NCBI GenBank assembly: GCA_964547525.1
Contig: CAZJOD010000068.1
Location: 1-18,439 of the forward strand
DNA: 18,439 nucleotides
Direction: 5' to 3'
Origin: CAZJOD01 sp964547525
GTDB lineage: Bacteria; Bacillota; Clostridia; JAAYHZ01
Part shown: piece after piece, positions 7,086 to 13,995 of the stretch
Layout: every line of letters begins with the position of its first letter
Numbering within the stretch: the first letter of the stretch is position 1
The notes under the pieces: model-generated
What the model was told of the DNA's origin: nothing
What the model saw: only the letters and a program-made list of their open reading frames with translations
The model's database searches: none
Translations under genes and position numbers: made by a program

Positions 7086-7105
7086 GTGTCGGGGGGACGG
7101 GGTAA
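6512..7105 (+). CDS. SAM-dependent methyltransferase, 3'-truncated copy
   Basis: A 197-residue version of the methyltransferase encoded at 9167. The first 191 residues are identical, including the SAM-binding glycine loop SILGIAGGNGLDII and the acidic YCIDVNGKYL. After RKN the frame enters the adjoining REP-like element and ends as CVGGTG instead of the 19-residue tail of the intact copy. I start at ATG 6512, since the same AAAGAGGT ribosome site precedes both copies. An upstream in-frame ATG at 6455 lies in unrelated DNA and is not conserved. The core fold is complete, so activity is possible, but loss of the terminal strand (IRMDF) may destabilise it. This looks like a recent duplicate. Confidence 0.85.
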   Translation: MVHPWEKIDLNTYEKHMSTAAVYQLQTLNKITEEQLTDYNSTTVSILGIAGGNGLDIINNAVMKKIYCIDVNGKYLEAVKIRYSCLLDVLEFICCDLTNNDVILPVSDLYICNLIIEYLGIETFAKLLKRSWYNMNKVSCVIQKNNAIDFVSPTNDAAAFNPILSIHHDIHENNLIRALEVIGLTCINRKNCVGGTG

Positions 7106-7120
7106 CTGGCACACCGTCCC
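7086..7120. repeat. REP-like palindrome / terminator at the duplication break
   Basis: GTGTC (7086-7090) begins the element, and GGGACGG (7094-7100) pairs perfectly with CCGTCCC (7114-7120) around a 13-base loop. GTGT near the left end also faces ACAC at 7111-7114, as in nested REP-type ends. It begins at the first base where the methyltransferase copies differ. On the minus strand the hairpin lies just past the YVTN stop and is followed by ACACAATTTTTCC, so it may also act as that gene's terminator. Its GC content contrasts strongly with its neighbours. Confidence 0.6.
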
Positions 7121-7129
7121 GCTGATACA

Positions 7130-8815
7130 TTACTCGGTTTTTAAATCATAAACATATATTGTTGATTTTCCTATATTTCTAAGTTGTATATTTTCTGTAA
7201 GATATGAACCCGGTAGATTTATTACAAATGGTTTTAAATTTTCTGTTACATTTTTAAAATTATAGGGTATGGCATTAAGAGATGCTAAGAATGAAGATGT
7301 CATGCCGGGTTTGGTCTTTGCAGAAAACGTAATCCTACATATTTTTGAGGGATTATTTGGCAGAGGAAAACTTTTTCCCGGTGCAATGGATATCCCTTCA
7401 TAAGGAGAGCATTGATTTGGTTCGCAGCTACTTAATAACGGCACTTCAATTTGAACAAGTTTCTTGGATTTAACAACTGCAGTTACTTTCACTGTACAAC
7501 ACACCTTATCGCAGGTTTTAGAATTCCAAGAAAGATCGCCGGTTTTATTGCATATGCAGGTTACATTATTAATATCGCAGCAAACTTCCGCACCGTCAGG
7601 AACAATAAGCGTTATATTCTTATCAAAATTTAATACTTTTTTGAACGGGTTATCTAAACAATTACTTATAAAACGTAAAAATACTTTTATTTGTAATTTT
7701 ACTTTGGCAAAATCTTTTTGATTATCAATTTTTGATACGTCCAATACCTTGCATTCGGTTCCTATCATTTCACATTCTATTTCTTGATCTTCAATTAAAT
7801 ACTGAGTTTCAAACGTTTTTCGTTGCTGTTCTTCAAACATACATGAATCAAAAATTCTTGTAACCTCGATACACATTCTTTCGGAAGGGGCAGGGCATGG
7901 CGGCATATTTGCTATAGCAATGCCAAGAGGTTGTTTGATATTTGGGATAGTATATACCACTGTATTGCCGGTTGTGTCAATAACAGAAACATTATTTGAA
8001 AGAAAATTTGTAACGTAAATGAAATTTCCATCCGGTGTTGCAGCTGAGACAAACGGGATAGAACCCACAGGAATTGTTTGTATCACTTCATTTGTGGCTG
8101 TGTCTATAACGGAGACATTACTATCAAATGAATTTGTAACATAAACAAATTTGCCATCCGGTGTAACAGTTAACCAAGTAGGACCAACACCGACTGTTAT
8201 GGTATCCACAACGGTATTGGTACTTATATCAATTACGGATACTGTGTTAGTTAAAGCGCTTTGGCCTTGATTGGCAACATATGCAAAATTGCCATCCGGC
8301 GTTATTGCTATCCCTTCGGGGAGATCTCCGACAGGAATGTTTTTCACTACTGTATTTGAAGCGATATCTATCACGGATACAATATCTATTTTTGAAATCG
8401 TAACATAGGCAAACTTTCCGTCGGGTGTTATGGCTATACCGAGAGGACCACCGCCCACGATTATTGTATTGATAACAGTATTTGTTGCCGTGTTTATTAC
8501 TGAGATGGTACCTGAAGGAGCGGTTGCAAGACCGGAATTTGCAACATATACATATTTACCATCCGGTGTTACGGCTACACCTACAGGAAAATCACCCACA
8601 GTTATGGTATCTACAATTGAATTAGTACATGTATCTATAACCGATACGAAATCATATAGATTTGTAACATAAGCAAATCTGCCATCCGGCGTTATTGTAA
8701 TAAGTTTTGTAATATTATTAGCAGGTTCAACGGTAATAGTATTAATAATGGTATTAGTGCTTGTATCTATAACCGACACTTTATTTGAATTTGCAACATA
8801 AGCCAAAACGGGCAT
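7130..8815 (-). CDS. YVTN seven-bladed beta-propeller with Cys-rich C-terminal domain
   Basis: A 561-residue protein. Residues 5 to about 305 hold seven repeats of the form AYVTN...VSVIDTxTNTVVxTIxVG...GIAITPDGKF, one full seven-bladed propeller. Such domains mediate protein contacts and are often found on cell or spore surfaces. From about 315 to the end is a different domain with about 16 cysteines, including CC pairs and an opening CIEVTRIFDSC. It is reminiscent of clostridial and bacilli surface or coat proteins, though I cannot assign a family. There is no signal peptide, which fits assembly from inside (for example a spore coat) better than secretion. The start is ATG 8815, as AAGGAG lies 8 bases upstream; the GTG at 8824 overlaps that site. 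Confidence 0.85.
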   Translation of the reverse strand: MPVLAYVANSNKVSVIDTSTNTIINTITVEPANNITKLITITPDGRFAYVTNLYDFVSVIDTCTNSIVDTITVGDFPVGVAVTPDGKYVYVANSGLATAPSGTISVINTATNTVINTIIVGGGPLGIAITPDGKFAYVTISKIDIVSVIDIASNTVVKNIPVGDLPEGIAITPDGNFAYVANQGQSALTNTVSVIDISTNTVVDTITVGVGPTWLTVTPDGKFVYVTNSFDSNVSVIDTATNEVIQTIPVGSIPFVSAATPDGNFIYVTNFLSNNVSVIDTTGNTVVYTIPNIKQPLGIAIANMPPCPAPSERMCIEVTRIFDSCMFEEQQRKTFETQYLIEDQEIECEMIGTECKVLDVSKIDNQKDFAKVKLQIKVFLRFISNCLDNPFKKVLNFDKNITLIVPDGAEVCCDINNVTCICNKTGDLSWNSKTCDKVCCTVKVTAVVKSKKLVQIEVPLLSSCEPNQCSPYEGISIAPGKSFPLPNNPSKICRITFSAKTKPGMTSSFLASLNAIPYNFKNVTENLKPFVINLPGSYLTENIQLRNIGKSTIYVYDLKTE

Positions 8816-8921
8816 GCTATTCACTCCTTAGAATATATCATATTACAAGATATGAGTTTACATAATAATGAGTGATTAAAATAAATCGAAAATAAATTTC
8901 AAAATAGTATTCATAATATAA

Positions 8922-9116
8922 TTTAGTGCTAAAATATATATAAAAGATAAGCTCGGTCAATATGGTCCGGATAAGAAAATGATAAAAGTATATGGGGTTA
9001 TGGATGAATACTGCGCATATGCCGACCATATTGAATGTGATGAGTAAAGGTGGGTATATATGGGTGTCGGTGCCGAGGGAAAGAGTAACATCGGCTTTCA
9101 TCATAAGACACTGTAG
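8922..9116 (+). pseudogene. Possible gene remnants between YVTN gene and methyltransferase copy 2
   Basis: An open frame from 8922 to the stop at 9045-9047 encodes a protein-like C-terminal segment (KDKLGQYGPDKKMIKVYGV, then MDEYCAYADHIECDE) without a plausible start. An AAAGGTGG ribosome-like site follows at once (9046-9053), with ATG 9060 opening an 18-codon frame (MGVGAEGKSNIGFHHKTL) that stops at 9114. The pattern of a gene end, ribosome site and gene beginning looks like a relic of a two-gene operon. I do not recognise either piece. The rest of 8816-9166 is AT-rich and should hold the YVTN promoter, which I cannot place. Confidence 0.3.
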
Positions 9117-9148
9117 AAAAGATTGTTGTTCGGCAATTAATAAGTCTT

Positions 9149-9740
9149 AATAAAGAGGTTATAAGAATGGTTCACCCATGGGAGAAGATCGATTTAAATA
9201 CTTATGAAAAACATATGTCGACTGCTGCTGTTTATCAATTGCAAACTTTAAATAAAATTACTGAAGAACAGCTTACTGATTATAATTCTACAACAGTTTC
9301 CATACTTGGCATCGCGGGTGGTAATGGTCTTGATATAATAAACAATGCAGTCATGAAAAAGATATATTGCATAGATGTGAACGGAAAGTATCTGGAAGCG
9401 GTTAAAATTCGTTATTCATGTTTATTGGATGTTTTAGAATTTATTTGTTGTGATTTAACCAATAATGATGTTATCCTACCGGTTTCGGATTTATATATAT
9501 GTAATCTAATAATTGAATATTTGGGAATAGAAACGTTTGCAAAATTGTTAAAAAGAAGTTGGTATAATATGAATAAAGTTTCTTGCGTTATACAGAAAAA
9601 CAATGCCATTGATTTTGTAAGTCCCACCAATGATGCGGCGGCATTTAATCCGATTTTATCAATACATCATGATATTCATGAAAACAACCTTATTAGGGCT
9701 CTTGAAGTGATTGGATTGACTTGTATCAATAGGAAAAATT
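9149..9740 (+). repeat. Direct repeat, right copy (methyltransferase)
   Basis: Partner of 6494-7085, same orientation, offset 2655 bases. Because this copy continues through a normal C-terminus past 9740, it is the likely parent and the left copy the derivative. Confidence 0.97.
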
Positions 9741-9799
9741 ATTCTCTGCCAAACAATAAGGAATTCATTAGGATGGACTTTAAAAAGGTAGAAAAATAG
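9167..9799 (+). CDS. SAM-dependent methyltransferase, intact copy
   Basis: A 210-residue class I (Rossmann-fold) methyltransferase. Motif I is SILGIAGGNGLDII (about residues 45-58), the acidic residue binding the SAM ribose is in YCIDVNGKYL, a motif II-like region is FICCDLTNNDVILPVSDLYICN, and the C-terminal strands end in IRMDF. The N-terminus MVHPWEKIDLNTYEKHM resembles a family of small bacterial methyltransferases of unknown substrate. AAAGAGGT precedes the ATG. It stands alone: the YVTN gene is divergent, and the CapA-like gene starts 440 bases later with its own leader. The substrate is unknown. Confidence 0.88.
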   Translation: MVHPWEKIDLNTYEKHMSTAAVYQLQTLNKITEEQLTDYNSTTVSILGIAGGNGLDIINNAVMKKIYCIDVNGKYLEAVKIRYSCLLDVLEFICCDLTNNDVILPVSDLYICNLIIEYLGIETFAKLLKRSWYNMNKVSCVIQKNNAIDFVSPTNDAAAFNPILSIHHDIHENNLIRALEVIGLTCINRKNYSLPNNKEFIRMDFKKVEK

Positions 9800-9928
9800 C
9801 AGCAGAAACAACCGGGACATATATCAACACGAATTCTGAAATATATTCATACAAATTGCATTAAAGTCCGATTATTGTAAATTTCATATTAAATAAAATA
9901 ATAAATGTTTAATGAATTTATATGAACA

Positions 9929-9966
9929 AATAAAAATGAACACGCAAAACCATATTCATTTTTATT
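9929..9966. repeat. AT-rich hairpin after methyltransferase copy 2
   Basis: AATAAAAATGAA (9929-9940) is perfectly complementary to TTCATTTTTATT (9955-9966) with a 14-base loop. The T-run inside the 3' arm makes a bidirectional terminator possible, but the stem is almost all A-T. The rest of 9800-10002 shows nothing I can name. Confidence 0.45.
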
Positions 9967-10002
9967 ATGAAGAATAAATGTTAAAAATATGGAGATGAGG
10001 AC

Positions 10003-10073
10003 CGAGTAAAAACGTGCTTTCGGTGCAAACCGGGGCGATTGGTTTAAACGCCGAAGCCCATAAAGGCTACTCG
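10003..10073 (+). ncRNA. Compact four-helix RNA-like structure upstream of the CapA gene
   Basis: CGAGTA (10003-10008) pairs with TACTCG (10068-10073), enclosing three nearly contiguous hairpins. The first is TCGGT-GCAA-ACCGG (10020-10033), with a GNRA tetraloop. The second is GGCG (10034-10037) with CGCC (10049-10052). The third is GCC (10056-10058) with GGC (10065-10067), directly abutting the closing helix. The only long unpaired part is AAAACGTGCTT. Such tight packing suggests a real RNA fold, perhaps a riboswitch aptamer or small RNA. It does not match any riboswitch consensus I remember (TPP, SAM, c-di-GMP-I/II, cobalamin, lysine, ZTP, Moco). Confidence 0.45.
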
Positions 10074-10083
10074 TTTAAAAAAT

Positions 10084-10214
10084 ACACATACTTGACAGGC
10101 AAAATCAGGACAACCGTATGGTGTGTCTGGGAATAAAATGAGATTGCTCCACACTCTTAACTCCGGTAAAATGTAGATAAATCAAGTAAAAATGTTTAAA
10201 AGCCGGCGATCTTA
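10084..10214 (+). promoter_or_regulatory. Further paired segments in the CapA leader
   Basis: ACACATAC (10084-10091) pairs with GTATGGTGT (10116-10124) with one bulge. TGAGATTGC (10139-10147) pairs with GCGATCTTA (10206-10214) over nine positions including two G-U pairs, ending 10 bases before the GGAAGG ribosome site. TTGACA at 10093-10098 could be a -35 box, but I see no good -10. Together with the element at 10003-10073 this suggests a long structured 5' leader. Confidence 0.3.
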
Positions 10215-10240
10215 AATAGAAAAAGGAAGGACGGCACACA

Positions 10241-11533
10241 ATGAAGATAATGAACTTTGCAGCAACAGGTGACAGTTTCGTCACTCGTCGATACCCGAAA
10301 CAAGATATGGAATTTCAAAAAGTAAAAGATATTATTCGATCCGCCCAAGCCCGGTTCACTAACTTAGAAGTGACTATACGTGATAATGAAGGGTTTCCTG
10401 CGGCGCAAAGTGGAGGAACATGGGCTACAACTGACCCGGAAACACTAAAAAGCATAAAAAATTTCGGATTTAACTTGATCGGTACCGCTAACAACCATGC
10501 ATTGGACTATTCTTACGGGGGATTGGAAGCCACTTTGAAAAATTTGGACCGATATGGTTTTGTGCATACGGGAGCAGGAGTGAATCTGGCGCAAGCCGGT
10601 AAACCGGTCTATTTGGATTGCCCATCGGGGCGTGTAGCGTTAATTGCTGCGACATCAAGCCTTTATGATTCATGGATAGCCGGGGAGCAACGAAAAGATA
10701 TGATAGGACGACCCGGAGTCAATCCCCTTCGGATAACCACAGAATACCATTGTAAACCGGATGAGTTCGAAGCATTGAAAAAGATTGCTTTTTTGACCGG
10801 AATTAATGCATATGACGATATGATTCGAAAAGAAGGTTTTTTACCTAAGCTAAAAGAGGATGAGTTTTTGTTCGGTCAATATTCTTTTAAGAAAAGTAAT
10901 TTTTCCGGAGTAATCACCCGTCCGCATGAAAAAGATATGGATCGTTTAATGCGAACGGTTGATCAAGCAACTTGGCAATCCGATTATGTTCTGGTGAGTA
11001 TACATTCACATCAAATTAAAGGAACAGATAAAAATTATCCTACTGATTTTTTAGTTACTGCAGCAAAAAAATGTATTGATGCAGGCGCACATGCCGTTAT
11101 TGGTCATGGCCCTCATGTATTGAGAGGAATTGAAATTTATAAAGAAAAACCTATATTTTATAGTCTGGGTAATTTTATATTCCAAAGTGAAACTGTGTCC
11201 GCTCTTCCTGAGGATTTCTATGAAAAATACGGATTAAACCATGATCATCATGTTTCCGATGCATTGAGGAAAAGAAGCAATAACGGAACCGTCGGTTTAA
11301 TGTGTGATCCTCATGCTATGGAATCTATCATTGCTACCTGGGATATGATTGATGGAAAATTAACAGAACTTCGTTTGACACCCATTAATTTGGGATATAA
11401 TATGCAGCCTTGGCAAAACGGATGGCCTTGCGTAACCGAGCGGGAAGATATTTTAGAACGATTAAACGAATTGAGTAAACCTTTTGATGTCTCCATCCGT
11501 ATACAAAATGGAACAGGTATTATTCACATATGA
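10241..11533 (+). CDS. CapA-family (PGA_cap) metallophosphoesterase-like protein
   Basis: A 430-residue protein of the CapA/PgsA-type family, which has a calcineurin-like metallophosphoesterase fold. Conserved motifs in order are TGDSF (Asp11), TNLEVT (Asn41, Glu43), TANNHALDY (His86), VSIHSHQ (His255, His257), GHGPHVLRGIE (His289, His292) and PIFYSLGNFIFQ (about 304-315). Family members include poly-gamma-glutamate capsule proteins, but here no signal peptide or membrane anchor is seen and no capB/capC neighbours exist. A cytoplasmic hydrolase or ligase-like role is therefore at least as likely as capsule synthesis. GGAAGG lies 10 bases before the ATG. It is monocistronic, ending before a hairpin and terminator. 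Confidence 0.85.
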   Translation: MKIMNFAATGDSFVTRRYPKQDMEFQKVKDIIRSAQARFTNLEVTIRDNEGFPAAQSGGTWATTDPETLKSIKNFGFNLIGTANNHALDYSYGGLEATLKNLDRYGFVHTGAGVNLAQAGKPVYLDCPSGRVALIAATSSLYDSWIAGEQRKDMIGRPGVNPLRITTEYHCKPDEFEALKKIAFLTGINAYDDMIRKEGFLPKLKEDEFLFGQYSFKKSNFSGVITRPHEKDMDRLMRTVDQATWQSDYVLVSIHSHQIKGTDKNYPTDFLVTAAKKCIDAGAHAVIGHGPHVLRGIEIYKEKPIFYSLGNFIFQSETVSALPEDFYEKYGLNHDHHVSDALRKRSNNGTVGLMCDPHAMESIIATWDMIDGKLTELRLTPINLGYNMQPWQNGWPCVTEREDILERLNELSKPFDVSIRIQNGTGIIHI

Positions 11534-11554
11534 TGCAAATGCAAATAATCAGTT

Positions 11555-11621
11555 AACGGCAGCAAATCGAAGAAGAACACGTAAATAAGTTGTTTTGATG
11601 CTCCCTCGGTTTGCTGTCGTT
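11555..11621. repeat. 16-base inverted repeat after the CapA gene
   Basis: AACGGCAGCAAATCGA (11555-11570) pairs along its full length with TCGGTTTGCTGTCGTT (11606-11621), with two G-U pairs if read as plus-strand RNA, around a 35-base loop. It could be part of the 3' untranslated region of the CapA gene or the ends of a small relic element. Confidence 0.55.
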
Positions 11622-11652
11622 TACCGAATTGTTGCCGGTATTTTGATTTTTC
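11622..11652 (+). terminator. Intrinsic terminator of the CapA gene
   Basis: TACCG (11622-11626) and CGGTA (11636-11640) form a short hairpin with a 9-base loop, followed directly by TTTTGATTTTTC. It adjoins the longer inverted repeat. The rest of the gap to 11835 is AT-rich with nothing I can assign. Confidence 0.6.
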
Positions 11653-11835
11653 TTATTCAATAAAAAAGCATGTGTTATGGATATATAGCTACCGAAGTAT
11701 TAACGCTATGGTATACAGAATAGCTTTTCTACGCGCTTAGGGATTTATTGATCTACTTAATGAACTCACATAAATAATCAAATAAAAACGGTTTATTAAA
11801 AATGGTTTGGCATTATATTTCTTGAGTATTTGTTA

Positions 11836-11864
11836 TTTAATTTTACATAAAAAAGCTTTATAAT
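11836..11864 (+). promoter_or_regulatory. Candidate promoter of the SNF2 operon
   Basis: A perfect TATAAT (11859-11864) is preceded at 17 bases by a weak -35 TTTAAT (11836-11841). The predicted start is about 50 bases before the ATG of the helicase gene. Confidence 0.5.
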
Positions 11865-11922
11865 ATAAATATATTAAAAAATTTTTTGTTAATTTTAGTT
11901 ATTAACAGTGAGGGATTACATA

Positions 11923-13983
11923 ATGGAACAATATTCGGTAAGACTGAACAAAGACCTTTTAGATCTTGGTGCAGTTGAAGTAGACAAGAGTTTTGAAATG
12001 CTTATAAAAACCTCGTTAAAAGACGGGAATGAAGTGGTTTTAATTAACGAAGACGGGATTTCTCGTACATTTAAGTATAATCAAGATGAAAAGATCCTTC
12101 AAGGAAGAGGAATTAAAGGTTTTTTTGATCGTTATAATAGTGAAATAATTTTTGTTGAACCCTGTGATAAGGGCGTTTTTACGATTTATGCGCCAAAACC
12201 TGTAGAAAAAAATCTTTATAAGAGACTTGATGTAAATCCGAATAATGCAGAGCGTATGAGTGAAATTTTAAATGCTGCTGTCTGTATGAAAAATTACGAT
12301 GAAAGATGGTTTCAGCTTTATAATAAGATGAGAGAATTTATGTATGACTCCAACCGCGAAAAGCTTTTGTGTCTGCCACATCTTCGTGAACTTGATATGT
12401 ATAACTATCAATTAGAAACTGTAAAGTCGGTTATAAACAGATTCCATGGAAGAGTACTTTTATGTGATGAGGTAGGCCTTGGTAAGACAATAGAAGCAGG
12501 TATAGCAATGTTGGAGTATATAATGCGAGGCATGGCAAAAAAAATCCTGGTTATTGTTCCACCGTCTCTAGTGGATCAGTGGTTTAATGAAATGAAAAGG
12601 AAGTTTAATCAAGACTTTATAAGATATGATGACCCGGAATTTAAAAAATTGGGGGATAAAGCTTGGGAACATTATAATAAAGTAATTGCATCCATTTCTA
12701 CTGCAAAGAAGAAAGAAAACAGTAGTGCTGTTACAAAAGTTCAATATGATCTGGTAATAGTAGATGAAGCACACCATATAAAGAACCGAAAAACACTTGC
12801 TTGGAGTTTTGTAAACAGTTTAAAAAAGAAGTATATTTTTCTTTTAACGGCTACTCCTGTACAGAACAATCTGGAAGAATTATATAATTTAATTACTTTA
12901 TTAAAACCCGGTCAATTAAGGACTTACAGTTATTTTAAAAAAAATTTTATCGGAGATAAGCAGGGAATTGAAGCAAAAAACGTCGATCATCTAAGAAAAC
13001 TCCTCTCTGATGTAATGATAAGAAATAGGCGCAGTGATGTTGATGTTAAATTTACCAAGAGAAAAGCCGACACGATAAAAATCTATCTTTCTAATAATGA
13101 GATAGCTTTGTATGATGAAATAAGCGATTTTATTAAAGAAAGATATAAGGAAGATAATTCAAGTATATCACGTTTCTCTTTAAGAACTCTTCAAGAACAG
13201 ATGGGAAGCAGTTTTGCGACTATTATACCTACATTGGACAGGCTCTCGTCAGATGAGAAAATAGGAGGGGATTTTCGCAGAAAGATAATAGAATTCCGAA
13301 ATAGAACAGAGAAGGTTGTATTACATGAGAATTATCAAAATGCAAAAGCAGTCCATTTGGTTGATATATTAAAAAAATTCAATGATAAAATGATTGTGTT
13401 TACAAAGTACAAAGCTACTCAAGACTTTATCATTAGGCACCTGGAACGGCAAGGATTTACGATTGCTCAGTTTAACGGTGATATGCGCAGAAAAGATAAA
13501 GAACAACAAATAGCTTTATTCAAAGAAAAAGCACAAGTACTGATAAGCACTGAAGTAGGTGGTGAAGGACGAAATCTGCAATTTTGCAACGGGATGGTGA
13601 ATTATGATCTCCCATGGAATCCAATGGCTATTGAGCAGAGAATTGGTAGGATTCATCGTATAGGACAGCAAAGGGATGTTTTTGTATACAATCTCGCTGC
13701 TGCAGGTACTGTAGAGTACTATATTCTTGAGCTGCTTGACAAAAAGATAAATATGTTTGAACTTGTAGTAGGCGAACTTGATATGATTCTTGGTGATATT
13801 GAAGATGAACTCGATTTTTCTGAGATGATCATGGGTGCATGGGTAAAATCAAACAGTTTACCTGAAATGGAAAAGCAAATAGATGCCATTGGTGAAAAAA
13901 TGCTTGAAAACAAAAGACAATACACAAAAATGAAAAACCTAGATGAAAATTTGTTTGGAAATTCTTTTACAACTGTAAAATAG
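11923..13983 (+). CDS. SNF2-family ATPase (RapA/HepA-like), first subunit
   Basis: A 686-residue superfamily 2 ATPase of the SNF2 type, expected to translocate on double-stranded DNA or remodel protein-DNA or polymerase complexes. After an N-terminal region of about 150 residues come the Q-like LRELDMYNYQLETV, Walker A DEVGLGKT (Lys188), DEAH (281-284), LLTATPVQNN (motif III), then the second RecA lobe with MIVFTKY, STEVGGEGRNLQFCN (motif V) and QRIGRIHRIGQ (motif VI, from 572). The protein ends shortly after the second lobe, earlier than full-length RapA (about 970 residues). I use ATG 11923, because GTGAGGG just upstream is its ribosome site; the GTG at 11908 is part of that site. The stop overlaps the AGGAGG of the next gene. 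Confidence 0.9.
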   Translation: MEQYSVRLNKDLLDLGAVEVDKSFEMLIKTSLKDGNEVVLINEDGISRTFKYNQDEKILQGRGIKGFFDRYNSEIIFVEPCDKGVFTIYAPKPVEKNLYKRLDVNPNNAERMSEILNAAVCMKNYDERWFQLYNKMREFMYDSNREKLLCLPHLRELDMYNYQLETVKSVINRFHGRVLLCDEVGLGKTIEAGIAMLEYIMRGMAKKILVIVPPSLVDQWFNEMKRKFNQDFIRYDDPEFKKLGDKAWEHYNKVIASISTAKKKENSSAVTKVQYDLVIVDEAHHIKNRKTLAWSFVNSLKKKYIFLLTATPVQNNLEELYNLITLLKPGQLRTYSYFKKNFIGDKQGIEAKNVDHLRKLLSDVMIRNRRSDVDVKFTKRKADTIKIYLSNNEIALYDEISDFIKERYKEDNSSISRFSLRTLQEQMGSSFATIIPTLDRLSSDEKIGGDFRRKIIEFRNRTEKVVLHENYQNAKAVHLVDILKKFNDKMIVFTKYKATQDFIIRHLERQGFTIAQFNGDMRRKDKEQQIALFKEKAQVLISTEVGGEGRNLQFCNGMVNYDLPWNPMAIEQRIGRIHRIGQQRDVFVYNLAAAGTVEYYILELLDKKINMFELVVGELDMILGDIEDELDFSEMIMGAWVKSNSLPEMEKQIDAIGEKMLENKRQYTKMKNLDENLFGNSFTTVK

Positions 13984-13995
13984 GAGGAATGATTC

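Noticed and set aside
7130..8824. Tandem DNA repeats from the YVTN blades as a satellite or CRISPR-like array
   Set aside because: The roughly 120-130-base periodicity follows the coding blades with diverged sequence; there are no identical repeats with unique spacers.
8830..8870. Sigma-E/sigma-K-like boxes (CATATCTT on the minus strand) before the YVTN gene
   Set aside because: No matching -35 at the right distance; in DNA this AT-rich a CATA box is expected by chance.
8838..9104. 88-codon minus-strand frame rich in Tyr, Phe and Ile
   Set aside because: Its composition is what AT-rich noncoding DNA gives, it has no ribosome site, and it would overlap the YVTN promoter region.
6494..9740. 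Direct repeats as the ends of a composite transposon or integron
   Set aside because: The repeats are methyltransferase coding sequence without transposase or terminal inverted repeats, so duplication explains them better.
11908..11922. GTG 11908 as start of the SNF2 gene
   Set aside because: The GTGAGGG itself serves as ribosome site for ATG 11923, and nothing resembling a ribosome site lies upstream of the GTG.
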